Assembly: GCA_963681505.1 (NCBI GenBank)
Contig: OY811976.1
Span: forward strand, 7,403,824 to 7,467,823
Length of the DNA: 64,000 bases
Origin: Eunapius fragilis
Taxonomy: Eukaryota > Porifera > Demospongiae > Spongillida > Spongillidae
Direction of reading: 5' to 3'
The notes below the pieces were generated by a model that was not told where the DNA came from, made no database searches, and saw only the letters and a list, made by a program, of their open reading frames with translations. Positions 11,029 through 21,647 of this stretch are shown here, piece after piece (position 1 is the first letter of the stretch; each line of letters starts with the position of its first letter). Position numbers and translations under genes: made by a program.

Positions 11029-13040
11029 GAGGAGCATCAAGATGAGCCGGGGGATCAGGAGGAGCATCATGATGAGCTGGAGGATCAGGAGGAGCATCAA
11101 GATGAGCTGGAGGATCAGGAGGAGCATCATGGTGAGCTGGAGGATCAGGAGGAGCATCAAGATGAGCTGGAGGATCAGGAGGAGCATCAAGATGAGCTGG
11201 AGGATCAGGAGGAGCATCAAGATGAGCTGGAGGATCAGGAGGAGCATCAAGATGAGCTGGAGGATCAGGAGGAGCATCATGGTGAGCTGGAGGATCAGGA
11301 GGAACATCAAGATGAGCTGGAGGATCAGGAGGAGCATCAAGATGAGCTGGAGGATCAGGAGGAGCATCAAGATGAGCTGGAGGATCAGGAGGAGCATCAT
11401 GATGAGCTGGAGGATCAGGAGGAGCATTAAGATGAGCTGGAGGATCAGGAGGAGCATCAAGATGAGCTGGGGGATCAGGAGGAGCATCAAGATGAGCTGG
11501 AGGATCAGGAGGAGCATCATGGTGAGCTGGAGGATCAGGAGGAGCATCATGATGAGCTGGAGGATCAGGAGGAGCATCAAGATGAGCTGGAGGATCAGGA
11601 GGAGCATCAAGATGAGCTGGAGGATCAGGAGGAGCATCAAGATGAGCTGGAGGATCATGTTGAGCATCAAGACGAGCTGGAGGATCAAGAGGAGCATCAT
11701 GATGAGCTGGAGGATCAGGAGGAGCATCATGGTGAGCTGGAGGATCTGGAGGAGCATCATGGTGAGCTGGAGGATCTGGAGGAGCATCATGGTGAGCTGG
11801 AGGATCAGGAGGAGCATCAAGATAAGCTGGAGGATCAGGAGGAGCATCATGATGAGCTGGAGGATCAGGAGGAGCATCATGGTGAGCTGGAGGATCAGGA
11901 GGAGCATCAAGATGAGCTGGAGGATCAGGAGGAACATCAAGATGAGCTGGAGGATCAGGAGGAGCATCAAAACGAGCTGGAGGATCAGGAGGAGCATCAT
12001 GATGAGCTGGAGGATCAGGAGGAGCATCATGATGAGCTGGAGGATCAGGAGGAGCATCAAGACGAGCTGGAGGATCAGGAGGAGCATCAAGATGAGCTGG
12101 AGGATCAGGAGGAGCATCATGATGAGCTGGAGGATCAGGAGGAGCATCAAGATGAGCTGGAGGATCAGGAGGAGCATCAAGATGAGCTGGAGGATCAGGA
12201 GGAGCATCATGATGAGCTGGAGGATCAGGAGGAGCATCAAGACGAGCTGGAGGATCAGGAGGAGCATCAAGATGAGCTGGAGGATCAGGAGGAGCATCAT
12301 GGTGAGCTGGAGGATCAGGAGGAGCATCAAGATGAGCTGGAGGATCAGGAGGAGCATCATGGTGAGCTGGAGGATCAGGAGGAGCATCATGGTGAGCTGG
12401 AGGATCAGGAGGAGCATCAAGATGAGCTGGAGGATTAGGAGGAGCATCATGATGAGCTGGAGGATCAGGAGGAGCATCATGATGAGCTGGAGGATCAGGA
12501 GGAGCATCAAGATGAGCTGGAGGATCAGGAGGAGCATCATGGTGAGCTGGAGGATCAGGAGGAGCATCATGATGAGCTGGAGGATCAGGAGGAGCATCAA
12601 GATGAGCTGGAGGATCAGGAGGAGCATCATGGTGAGCTGGAGGATCAGGAGGAGCATCATGATGAGCTGGAGGATCAGGAGGAGCATCATGATGAGCTGG
12701 AGGATCAGGAGGAGCATCATGATGAGCTGGAGGATCAGGAGGAGCATCAAGGTGAGCTGGAGGATCAGGAGGAGCATCATGGTGAGCTGGAGGATCAGGA
12801 GGAGCATCATGATGAGCTGGAGGATCAGGAGGAGCATCATGATGAGCTGGAGGATCAGGAGGAGCATCAAGATGAGCTGGAGGATCAGGAGGAGCATCAA
12901 GATGAGCTGGAGGATCAGGAGGAGTATCAAGATGAGCTGGAGGATCAGGAGGAGCATCATGATGAGCTGGAGGATCAGGAGGAGCATCATGATGAGCTGG
13001 AGGATCAGGAGGAGCATCAAGATGAGCTGGAGGATCAGGA
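11029..13040 (+). repeat. 30-bp minisatellite, about 67 copies, inside the Gypsy integrase tail
   Basis: Head-to-tail units of 30 bp with a GAGCTGGAGGATCAGGAG core. The variable CAA/CAT and GAT/GGT positions give three main unit types. In the integrase frame each unit encodes the acidic decapeptide EEHQDELEDQ. That frame is interrupted only by TAA near 11428 and TAG near 12434. Because 30 is a multiple of three, other frames on both strands also stay open for about 700 codons; these are periodicity artefacts. Upstream sequence is the integrase C-terminal domain. Downstream sequence (13097-13160, next frame) gives LRRSTRIR followed by PPDKL, the usual end of Gypsy polyproteins. The array therefore grew inside a coding region. 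Confidence 0.93.
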
Positions 13041-13205
13041 GGCAGAAGGTGATGAAGATGAGAGGCTTGGTGAACCACCTGAGGTGGTGATCGAGAGGAG
13101 GTGCCTGGTGATCCTGTGATATTGAGAAGGTCAACCAGGATTCGGTGACCTCCGGATAAACTAATCTGGAAGATCTAGATATGTTTTCAATAAATGACGG
13201 GGTAG
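13041..13205 (+). pseudogene. End of Gypsy polyprotein
   Basis: Beyond the last repeat the frame reads AEGDEDERLGEPPEVVIERR. After a frame change, LRRSTRIR, a stop and PPDKL follow. The RRSTR..PPD motif is the common C-terminal end of Ty3/Gypsy polyproteins. A polypurine-like GACGGGGTAG closes the segment before the presumed LTR. Confidence 0.65.
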
Positions 13206-13312
13206 TGTAGTATTCTGATTATTAGCGCCTGCGCAGTGCTGCATTTCGTGCATACATAATTTTCTGTTTGTGTACGTTGTGCAGTTGACATTCCTTTGGC
13301 TGATAAGCCTAC
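13206..13312 (+). repeat. Possible 3' LTR remnant of the Gypsy element
   Basis: Starts TGTAG immediately after a polypurine-like tract and contains GCGCCTGCGCAGT, a motif common in Gypsy LTRs. The 3' boundary (..TACAC) is a guess, and no matching 5' LTR is visible. The length of about 107 bp would be short for an LTR. Confidence 0.35.
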
Positions 13313-13685
13313 ACTAGGACAATTTACTCTGGAGTAATATGTATTAGTTCGGCTAGAATAATTTACTCTGTAGTGTGTCCTTCAACATGAATTACAATTT
13401 ATTTTTTGAACAAAAAATAATAGTGAGAATAAATGTTCATGAGGTGAGTATTTTGAAAGGTAGTATCATCATTCACTTTCATCACTTGCATAAGTGGTCC
13501 ACTCCTTGCATCCTGAACACCCAACCATTTTGCCTTCAATTGGCATTCAGCAAGAGCAAAAAATTCCTATACTGTACGCATGTGTCTGTCACTGCAGAAT
13601 TTCCGCAAGCATTACCTGAGTGGTTTGATTGAACCACTCATCCAAACCATACAGATGCAAAAAAATTAATACCTTTAGAATACAA
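13313..13685. other. No gene seen
   Basis: Contains two copies of an AATTTACTCT.GAGTA-like word near 13320-13375, related to words at the RT breakpoint around 8560-8660. The rest has short frames without recognisable content. Confidence 0.4.
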
Positions 13686-13940
13686 TTTACAAGGGCGGAT
13701 CCAGCGAGGGGGTCTGGGGGTCAGGACACCCCCCCTTCAGTAATGATTATGAATATAATTATCCATGCATATGCAACTATGTCGAGTTTTAAAACGTTCA
13801 GCGCTTTCCATCTATCTTAAATTCTGCATATGTGCATGCTACATCTCTCCCCATACATGGCACCTCTTCCACCCATCCCCCTCATTAATTATTCGTGTCG
13901 GACCCCCCCACCCCCTCGCCGAGGATCCGCCACTTGTAAA
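13686..13940. mobile_element. Inverted-repeat element (MITE) with GCGGATCC ends
   Basis: The left end TTTACAAGGGCGGATCC is matched by the reverse complement of the right end, GGATCCGCCACTTGTAAA, with one extra base in the right copy. G-rich sequence inside the left end and C-rich sequence inside the right end extend the pairing. The interior is non-coding. Similar GGCGGATCCAGGATT words occur at about 18906 and 58240 in the TRIM units. Confidence 0.7.
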
Positions 13941-13947
13941 TTTATAT

Positions 13948-14367
13948 CGACGGACCATCTATACGTAGACGAAATTGGCCGAAATCATCCACACGTAGAC
14001 GCTACTTCAAAGCAAGTTTCGGATATTAATATCCTTCAAAAACACTCATTGTCTTACTGAGCCATCTAAACAGGTTAAACAACACGTGGGTAGTTAGCAT
14101 TTTTATCGTTCGTGAAATAGTTGCTTCACTGGTTCTCGGACCTCTCAATGCTTTCATTTTGACACCGATTTTAACGTTCTTATCCATTTGAAGCGACTAT
14201 TTCACGAACGATAAAAATAAATGCTACCTACCCCACGTGTTGTTTAGCCTGTTTAGATGGCTGAGTAAGACAATGAATGTTTTTTGCAGGATATTAATAC
14301 CCGAAACTTGCTTTGAAGTAGCGTCTACGTGTAGACCAATTTTGTCTACGTATTGATGGTCCGTCGA
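13948..14367. mobile_element. Foldback element of about 420 bp with arms of about 180 bp
   Basis: The left end TCGACGGACCAT pairs with the right end ATGGTCCGTCGA. Pairing continues inward through GTAGACGCTACTTCAAAGCA, the GATATTAATA block, CAACACGTGG and TATCGTTCGTGAAATAG. A loop of about 60 bases sits around 14130-14190. This family is unrelated in sequence to the A/T-inserting foldback family. It directly abuts the preceding MITE. Confidence 0.8.
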
Positions 14368-14411
14368 TTTAACATTAAATGTATGTTCTAACGTTCGTGA
14401 AGTAGACTATT

Positions 14412-15180
14412 GCGGGAAAATTGTGTCTGGATCATTGAGTCCTGGTCACCGTGGTAGAACACGGACATTCTACAATGTGTCAGAACGTTTTTACTGGCCA
14501 GGAATCTTCTAAGATATGGAGAAAAACGTATGTACATTAATTGCATTAAAAATTAGTATTTTTATATTGTGCTTGACATTTATTTATTTTAAAAATACTA
14601 TTGAGAATGCACTAAAGGGAATAAATGCACGTACAGATTATAATTAACAACACTGATTAAATACAAAATACAGCTCTATGGTAGAGGAGCTTGACATAAT
14701 TTTTAAAATAATAATAGCTTACTTATATCTCACTACATAATGTATGTAGGTGGTGTCACGTGACCAGTGCCAGCATACTAATAACCGAGGTTTGACACAA
14801 CTCTCCCAGAGCTATGTTTCATCACAATTGGTTTCATATGGACATTGGTCTAACAGGGCCACTCTCTGAATCCTCTGCTGTGCATAAGTATGTGCATATC
14901 TCTGTTTATTGCACGAAGTGGGTGGCAGCATTTGCACTTGAATCTAAATATGCGGCCAGTGGTGTTGCAAAAGTAGTAAGTAATACAGATTATTGTCTGA
15001 CGATATGTTGCAAAAAAGTGATCAATTGCAAGTGTTCACGCAAATGGGCCGGGTACCTAGAGTTGTGTCTTCTGACTAGGTCACAGAATCCCACAACCAG
15101 ATAAATGACAGGGTTTAAGTGGACCATCGTTTGACCACAGCCTATCATCCAGAGGAACTTGACAAAAATTATATTACGGT
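14412..15180 (+). pseudogene. Integrase relic with intron-like interruptions (Ginger or Gypsy-like)
   Basis: The zinc-domain part reads GHRGRTRTFYNVSERFYWPG, a stop, then DMEKN. AT-rich non-coding DNA follows, bounded by GTATGT (14528) and TGTAG (14749). CQHTNNRG, then the core, resume: WFHMDIGLTGPL (first Asp), KYVHISVYCTKWVAAFALES and GVAKV. Immediately after comes GTAAGTAAT, a strong splice donor. Further on, HRLTTAYHPEELDK corresponds to the region before the catalytic Glu. Intron-like gaps inside an integrase are unusual for LTR elements but known for Ginger-type DNA transposons and domesticated integrases. The reading phase across the first gap is off by one, so the copy is decayed or the exact splice site differs. 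Confidence 0.65.
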
Positions 15181-15295
15181 GGTAGGGGTTGACACACATC
15201 TATTTTCTGGGTTAGCGTATTAATTTTAATAATGGTAATAAAAACAAGTTTCAAAACAAGTTTTCAAGTATTAAAAAGTGAACTGTAAGCCTACC

Positions 15296-15513
15296 ACCAT
15301 CATGGCTTAAGTCCTTCAGAGTGGTTTGAAGAGGCGGCCCTATAAAACGTTCTTTTCGTGCCGTCTTAGTAGCATTTGTGTCAAGTTTGTCAAGAAAGGT
15401 CATACCTTCTCCTCCGGTCGCCTACGTAACAACTTTCCGTTCACCAACTCCTCTTCTTCCGACATGAGTAATGGTTTGAGTAGCTGCCACTTCTCTTGTT
15501 CGAGAAAGACTTA
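15296..15513 (-). pseudogene. Decayed coding fragment of an unidentified acidic/basic protein
   Basis: On the minus strand the frame after a TTAAG acceptor-like site reads FLEQEKWQLLKPLLMSEEEE and then LVNGKLLRRRPEEK. After one frameshift (about 15400) it continues FLDKLDTNATKTARKERF and then IGPPLQTTLKDLSHD. Residue composition and continuity across a single shift look like real coding sequence. Two further minus-strand pieces upstream may belong to it: RAIRARQQ at about 15555-15600 and FEEESQPKAAE followed by a GT at about 15790-15850. I do not recognise the family and suspect a transposon-associated gene. Confidence 0.4.
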
Positions 15514-15903
15514 AGTGAGTTTACACCCAGAACAAAAATCACCTATATCCTTTGTTGGCGGGCACGAATTGCCCTTCTTAAAGATTTCGTATCAGTTGAA
15601 ACACGTTTTGAAGTCCCGCTATATTACAGCTAATGCATACCGGTATGAAATATACATGTAGTTCAAATATAAAGTTATTTAGGAGTCATCTCTCGGCTGA
15701 ATTCCCCTCCTAGCTCATCAATTATTCTTTTCACAGCCCGACTTTATAGTATCACTCGTTATAAACGGATTACCTACAAGAAATTTTATGTACCTTCTGC
15801 TGCCTTTGGTTGGCTTTCTTCTTCAAAAGATCCGGCTGTACACTCTTCGGTCCTCATGATGATTTTTTAATTTTATTGTGATAGATTCGCTTACTGAACC
15901 ACT

Positions 15904-15952
15904 AGTCTGGGTACCCGACTGATCGGTTAGTGATCAGTCGGGTCCCCAGACT
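15904..15952. repeat. Perfect-looking 21-bp hairpin
   Basis: AGTCTGGGTACCCGACTGATC is followed by a 7-base loop and its reverse complement with one mismatch. The flanks on both sides repeat CTGAACCAC (about 15894 and 15954). It may be a tiny inverted-repeat insertion with a CTGAACCAC-type duplication. Confidence 0.7.
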
Positions 15953-16292
15953 ACTGAACCACGTGGTCATGATCTGTAAACGTTATTCCACCTGTAAACA
16001 GTTTGTGAGCAAAATGACATCTTGCGCTTGGTCTGGGTCCAGCAAGACAGACCACTGAGACCATGATAATGAGACAAACGTTGATCGAAACTTTGGAGCG
16101 CACCTATACAGTGAGTAGAGACGATGAGTGATAAGGAATATGGAGGATGTTGATAACAGTTGTATAGGCACGAAAATAAAATTACCATCACCGCATAGTC
16201 CAGTTCTTGAGTTTTAAAAAATTATAATTATTACTCATCAATCTACCTGAAAGGGGTTTGCAACTGATGCTTCAATTCGTACCCATGCAGCT
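15953..16292. other. No gene seen, left flank of the tandem array
   Basis: Short frames only. It shows no similarity to the repeated units that follow, so the left edge of the array lies at about 16283, where the 28-bp minisatellite begins. Confidence 0.4.
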
Positions 16293-16513
16293 CTACCATG
16301 ACATGGTCTTGTACCCAGCTTTACCATGACATGGTCTTGTACCCAGCTCTGCCATGACATGGTCTTGTACCCAGCTCTACCATGACATGGTCTTGTACCC
16401 AGCTCTACCATGACATGGTCTTGTACCCAGCTCTACCATGACATGGTCTTGTACCCAGCTCTACCATGACATGGTCTTGTACCCAGCTCTACCATGACTT
16501 GGTCTCATACCCA
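16293..16513 (+). repeat. 28-bp minisatellite, about 8 copies (unit 1)
   Basis: The unit is CTACCATGACATGGTC plus TTGTACCCAGCT. The ACCATGACATGGT part is a palindrome around a central A. The same repeat precedes the companion-gene exon in units 2 (one copy) and 3 (about 35 plus 14 copies), and it is absent in unit 4, where a transposon insertion and deletion removed it. Confidence 0.92.
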
Positions 16514-16718
16514 GCTTTAGACATGGCCAGCAAATAGGAAGAAGTTAATAGAGGTGTTCCAGGGGAAGTGAGGGAGATGTGGCGATTGCAAACAGCCAGT
16601 TAAGTTGCATCAAAAAGATGTTTTACCAAATCTTAATAAAACAAATAATCATTACCTATAATGCGAATAATCATTACAAATAATGCTACTAAATTAAATT
16701 ATATAGACAATTTTGACG

Positions 16719-16800
16719 ATGGAGAGAGCGAGGCTCGCAGCAACACAACCACAGATTCGGAAGGCTGAAAAAGCGATACGTGAAGAAGGAAATACAGCGG
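16719..16800 (+). CDS. Candidate first coding exon of companion gene, unit 1
   Basis: ATG to a GTGAGT donor. It encodes MERARLAATQPQIRKAEKAI and then REEGNTAG. Relative to units 2-4 it lacks 9 bases, an in-frame deletion. Frame and donor are kept in all four units, which favours real coding sequence. A basic, helical N-terminus of unknown function. Later exons in this unit are uncertain. Confidence 0.45.
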
Positions 16801-17515
16801 GTGAGTTCATTGATAACATGCCGTATTTAGAGTGATTTCGGTGATCCAGGTTCTGCATGCCGGGTACAATATTTGTTGCCTGGAGGAGAATTATTCGCAG
16901 CGATCGATGAATGGATTGTGGCCTTTATCAGTTTCTACTGTTTACCGACTCCTTCAAAGTTAAGGGCCTAAGGGGTCTAGAGGACCAATCCACAATTGTT
17001 TGGATACGCTGCGCATGAAACTGTTGGAGTCACTAATTATAAGATTAAGCGTGATGTACAGGCTTGATGAAATAGGCCTATTGCATGGTTAAGTTGTTCG
17101 GACAGAAGTATATTGTATTGAAAAATACCTTGGATGTTTGCTGAAGGTGTACGGGATAATGAGTTGAAGGATGTTTTTCATTCCATTGACGGCATATGGA
17201 GAGTTTCATTCTAAATAAACTTCTCTCAGTACTAGGTTATGATGCAACTCAATGGGCAGGTTGGGGCATGCTTAGGCATGCTCTGTAAAAGGTGTGCAGC
17301 ACATGACTAAGGTGGTGATTTAGAATGTTAGGATGTGTTAAATATGAAGTATTCTTATTAACACAACTATTGTGCAAATTAGGCATCTATGATACTATAT
17401 ATTAGGCATTGGTACCATAATATGCAGTATTAGTGAATGGCAAGTAAGCAATATACATTGGTTCTTACACATTATTCAATTTCAATTTCAGAAATGCTTT
17501 GCTCCTCTGTGGTAG

Positions 17516-17676
17516 GTACAAATTACACCTACAACCATGCCTACCATCTGTAGACCACACCCACAGTATGAATTATTAATCCTTGAAGATCCAGAAAGTT
17601 ATTTACTTCACCGTGAAATAGTTTACTCCTATCACAATGATGTAAATTGTTATCACTTAAATGTACATTATGCCAG
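17516..17676 (+). CDS. Candidate internal exon of companion gene, unit 1
   Basis: An acceptor (..GTGGTAG) is followed by an open 161-nt segment encoding VQITPTTMPTICRPHPQYEL, then LILEDPESYLLHREI, ending YHLNVHYAR at a GTGAGG donor. Unit 3 keeps the same exon (45513 on) with a frameshift before the donor. Units 2 and 4 have lost it. I do not recognise the family. Confidence 0.4.
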
Positions 17677-18341
17677 GTGAGGCTAGTAAATCTGTATGGT
17701 AGAAGATGTAAAGATTTAAACTTTCTAATTCATTAACATTATAACGGCTAGGATAGATTACACATTTTACGTAATACCTGTCATTGTTGAGTTACTATGT
17801 GTTGCTATGTATAGGAGCAGTACTAAATGTAATGATGTCTATAATATATATACCATGTGAGATGGATCCACTTCTGTGTTGTCCACTTATTGTTCTCTCG
17901 TGCCCAACTATATTCATAATGTAAGACACATGTGACATATATTGTAAGACACATTTGAGATTACAAGGAGCTCCTCTATATGTGCCTTAAACATATAGCC
18001 AATCTTTGCATTGTGTTTTAATTTAATATTTAGCAATATCTTGGTAATCATACTGAAAACACAGCCGACATTTCAATTGTTGACCACTGCATTTCGTGTC
18101 ATTGATATGCAGACATGCCAAACTCAATACATTTATATTGTGGTGTAAAGGCTTTAGATATCAAGTGGACCTCCTCCCCCTTCATATCCTGTGGCTAGGA
18201 CATGCATGGGCAGGATAGAAGTTGTGAACTGATCACAACAAAGTTGAGGTGTTTATTATATATGGGTGCTTAGCTATAAGGAAATAAAACAGTACATATA
18301 AAAGATGTACTTGTTAGCTCAGTGCATAAGGATGCCACCAG

Positions 18342-18624
18342 AGTGTATTTAGAATACATTGACAGACACATGTGGTTCAGGTCTTCCCGCAGAAGTTGTG
18401 ATGGATGATGACATAATTCCTAATGACTCAGTGGAGCAGAAGGAGCTTGTGCAAATGCAGCAGGGGAAGGAGGAAGGTGGTGACCAACTCAGTCATGGTG
18501 AGCTGATGTGTGAACCATGGTACATAACAACTGAGTATGATGTTAAAGAATATGTCTCTATCGCAGCAGTTGGCACAACTGAACCTGAACTATATGCAGC
18601 AGTGTTGCCCAAGAGAATCACCAG
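18342..18624 (+). pseudogene. Candidate acidic exon of companion gene, unit 1 (frameshifted)
   Basis: A CACCAG acceptor-like site is followed by a frame encoding LEYIDRHM. Four extra bases near 18370 shift the frame compared with unit 4. The remainder, DDDIIPNDSVEQKELV and then SIAAVGTTEPELYAAVLPKR, ends at an ACCAG/GTATGT donor conserved in all four units. No family recognised. The shift may mean a pseudo-exon or a different acceptor. Confidence 0.4.
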
Positions 18625-20990
18625 GTATGTACATGCAGTTCATAAAAATTATAACGTACTATTAATGTGTATAAGTGACAGTTTCCATAAAAGGATATTT
18701 ATTAATCTGTTTCCAGTACAGAACATAATAACTAGACTATATTGAAAGTAAAACCATCAGTAGTGTTATTCATCTTTCTCACACACTCTTCTCCCCTCCT
18801 GCAATGTTCAGGAGGGGTGGAGGAGGGGGGGGGGGTGTACTTGATGGAATGGAAGAGGACGGTGTCCCAAAGTGGAAGTGTGGCATCTATGGAAGAGAGG
18901 GGCAGGGGCGGATCCAGGATTTTGGGAGGGGAGGGTCTAATAAGTGTATTCAAAAGTGGGGTGGTACGGGAGGGGGCATGCCCCTCCTGTGACTGCCAGG
19001 GGTGAAGCCTCAGCTGCAATTCTTTCTTCTGTGTTTATTTAGCATTCAAATACATATACTTTTACTTTTGACAATGATATCACCTTAGTATTGTGTATAA
19101 TAGAAGCCTGCGTGGATGGCAGCTTGAAAACTCTTCATTCACAAGTGAGAGGCGTGCCCCATTAGGATCTGAGGCTTCGTCCCAGCCACTTTTGAAATTT
19201 GTTTTCAGCCATGGTCAGTGGTGATGTTTTGCTTGAACAGCTAGCCAGAGCCACGTCTGTGCCCTCTGTGGGAATTGTGGAGCCTCTAGCATTAAATCTA
19301 TGAAGCAATAGTTATTGTGTATATGATCAACTTAAATTAATATACAACAGGACACTTGTTGCAGAGTGTACTTACCGATTGAAACCAAAATAACTACGCC
19401 AAATCCACCCCATTTTTTCCTTTCTTTATTTCGAACACAGCAGTCGCTATCTCACATAATGCTCTTTGAACGCTTCATACTCGAATGTGTCAATTGATTT
19501 ATGCATTTAATTATTCACAGTTAATTATTCATAGCTGGTAGGGGCTCGGGGGGGGGGGGGAGAGGGGCATCCACTGGTGGCCTTGGGGTAGTGTCTATAT
19601 GTGGAAATAGACATCTGCTTGTGAAGGAGGGGGGGGGGGAGACTTTGATGGAGCAATCAGGGTTGTGCATTGGTGGAGATCCAATGGGCACTCTTACAGA
19701 ACAGCTTGCTGAGCTTTGTCAAGACAACCATTATCCTCCTTTGTTCCTACAGGGTGTAGCTATGGGAAATAATTGCATTCAACAACAGTAGTTAATTGGC
19801 CCCAGCATGCTCACCAGGTGTTAACAAGGCATGCACTGGCTGCGTTTAATGTTAAATAGTGCCAAACATGTATCATGGAATGAACCTCATCATTTTTTTT
19901 AGTGGCCCTTACATCTATCATGCACAGATGTGGACTATTGGTAATGACTATTACAATTGTCCCTAAAAACAGGGGCACCAAAATGCAGTGAGAATGTCAA
20001 AATATACTGACCAATGTTAGGGATGTATCAGTATTAATTTAAATTTATGTCACAAAACGAGATATTTGGTATTGATTTTATCTGATTAAGCGCCGAGGCG
20101 CATTTATACACTTCCCCCCCCCCCCCCCCAACCATGCAGCGGGTGCACCACAATGCCCCACTGGTAGTTCTAATATCAGTGCATCATCTTTGGAGCATGC
20201 TCTGTATATCTCGTACAACCCAGGCAAATGCCTGGCTAGTCTTTTGGTCTATAATCATTACCAATAATTTTCTGGACTCGCTGAGCATTGGACCAGGTAC
20301 AAGCATGCTTAAAGCGCGTGATGCTATGCCATAAAACTGTTCTTGTTAGTGTTATAGTTAAAGAGCGAGAAAGAGTGAAATGGTCCAATTCACGATCGTA
20401 CATTCAGTCACGAGGAAGTGTTTTTTTAATGACTTCAATGTGCGGCATCAATCCGATATGGTATCTGCTTCCGCAGCCAGATCTGCCAAACGAGTGCATG
20501 TCAAGCGCATACCAAAAGGACCAACAAATCGACCACCCAAAGGTACATTACAGCATCGATAAATGTTGGATCCATAAATGTTGGATCCATAAATTATGAG
20601 CATGCATGGTATATCGCTAAAATGGAAGGAATAGTTTCTGTAATAGTCACAGCAGTAGATACTGCGTCTCTCTCTGCATTATAATATGCACTGTGTATAA
20701 AGTTGCCTGCGTCAATTTGGTAATGTATTGCGGTGCATGGTTTATCTGATAATAGCGTGAGATCAGTTTTATCCTATGTATTATATGGCTTCACTTTTGC
20801 CAGAGCTTTTAACCTTTCTCGACCTTTGGTCCTCAATGGAGGTAGTCTGGGGACTAGTATGATGGAACACCTCAACAAAATTTCAGATTCTAAAATAAAT
20901 CATTCATTATCGCACAAGTTGACGTTTTTGCTACCTGGGTCTATATGTTAACTAAACACAATACCAAATCCACCAGAAAAAATTTAGGAA
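18625..20990. other. Unit 1 region between candidate exons and foldback copy 2
   Basis: Contains a G-rich stretch (18806-18835), a GGCGGATCCAGGATTTTGGG word typical of a MITE end (18906), and a C-run (20114-20129). It also has two conserved coding-like patches: MVSGDVLLEQLA..SVGIVEPL at about 19212-19303, and GDPMGTLTEQLAELCQ ending at a CTACAG site near 19752. From about 19900 it is unlike the other units, so it is probably inserted DNA. No complete gene is visible. Confidence 0.4.
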
Positions 20991-21260
20991 ACAAGTAGTA
21001 AAAACATTCTCTAACGAGAAGGTTGGTGGTATATTAGAAATCGAAGATGATTGTGAAGTACAAAGCAAGGAACAAGGTTTCTGATTGAAAAGGAAAATGA
21101 AATTAGCACGCACATTTAAATATGACAACATATTATAGGTCTATTCCATTTTTACTTATCAATCAGAAACCTAGTTCCCTTGCTTTTTACATCACCATCA
21201 CCTTTGATTCCAATATAGGTCCACCAACCTTCTCGTATAGAGCATGGTTTTATTACTTGT
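20991..21260. mobile_element. Foldback element copy 2, palindrome
   Basis: A palindrome of about 270 bp: left landmark TTCTCTAACGAGAAGGTTGG, right landmark CCAACCTTCTCGTATAGAG, with outer end TATTACTTG before TATAATTGAG. The partner hairpin end is not recognisable upstream, where unit 1 diverges from the other units. The insertion point is within a few bases of that of copy 3 in unit 2, so this AT-rich spot was hit twice. Confidence 0.75.
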
Positions 21261-21647
21261 ATAATTGAGATTGTTGCCATGAAAAAAGGCCAAAGAATTG
21301 TTTTCAGGACAAGCACAACTTTCGCACATTTGGCATGGATAATATTTTGGTTAACTAATCACTAACTTACTGATACCAACCAGGTACAAAACGGATGTAT
21401 GCATACTGTAAATTAGCAATGCAATTAATGGAAGCTAGTGGATGATCACGAGTGCACTATACATGGCAACTCCTATTTCAATAAACCTCCTCTAAACAGG
21501 TTGCAATCTGTATGCATCAATAAAGGCCGTAGGCATTCATACACTAATGCGCATGTATGTCCTGGTCCATCATCCTTGATGCAAAATTGTCTTATCTATA
21601 AAATATATTAACCTCCTGAATGATGTTGATAGTGGTAAATTTTTTTC

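Noticed and set aside
10891..13134. Three very long open frames (about 690-750 codons) on both strands over the 30-bp array
   Set aside because: A repeat length divisible by three keeps any stop-free frame open. Only the frame in phase with the integrase has a biological reading, and it contains two stops.
13206..13312. A full LTR pair for the Gypsy element
   Set aside because: No matching 5' copy of the presumed LTR was found upstream of 8154; only a tentative 3' remnant is listed.
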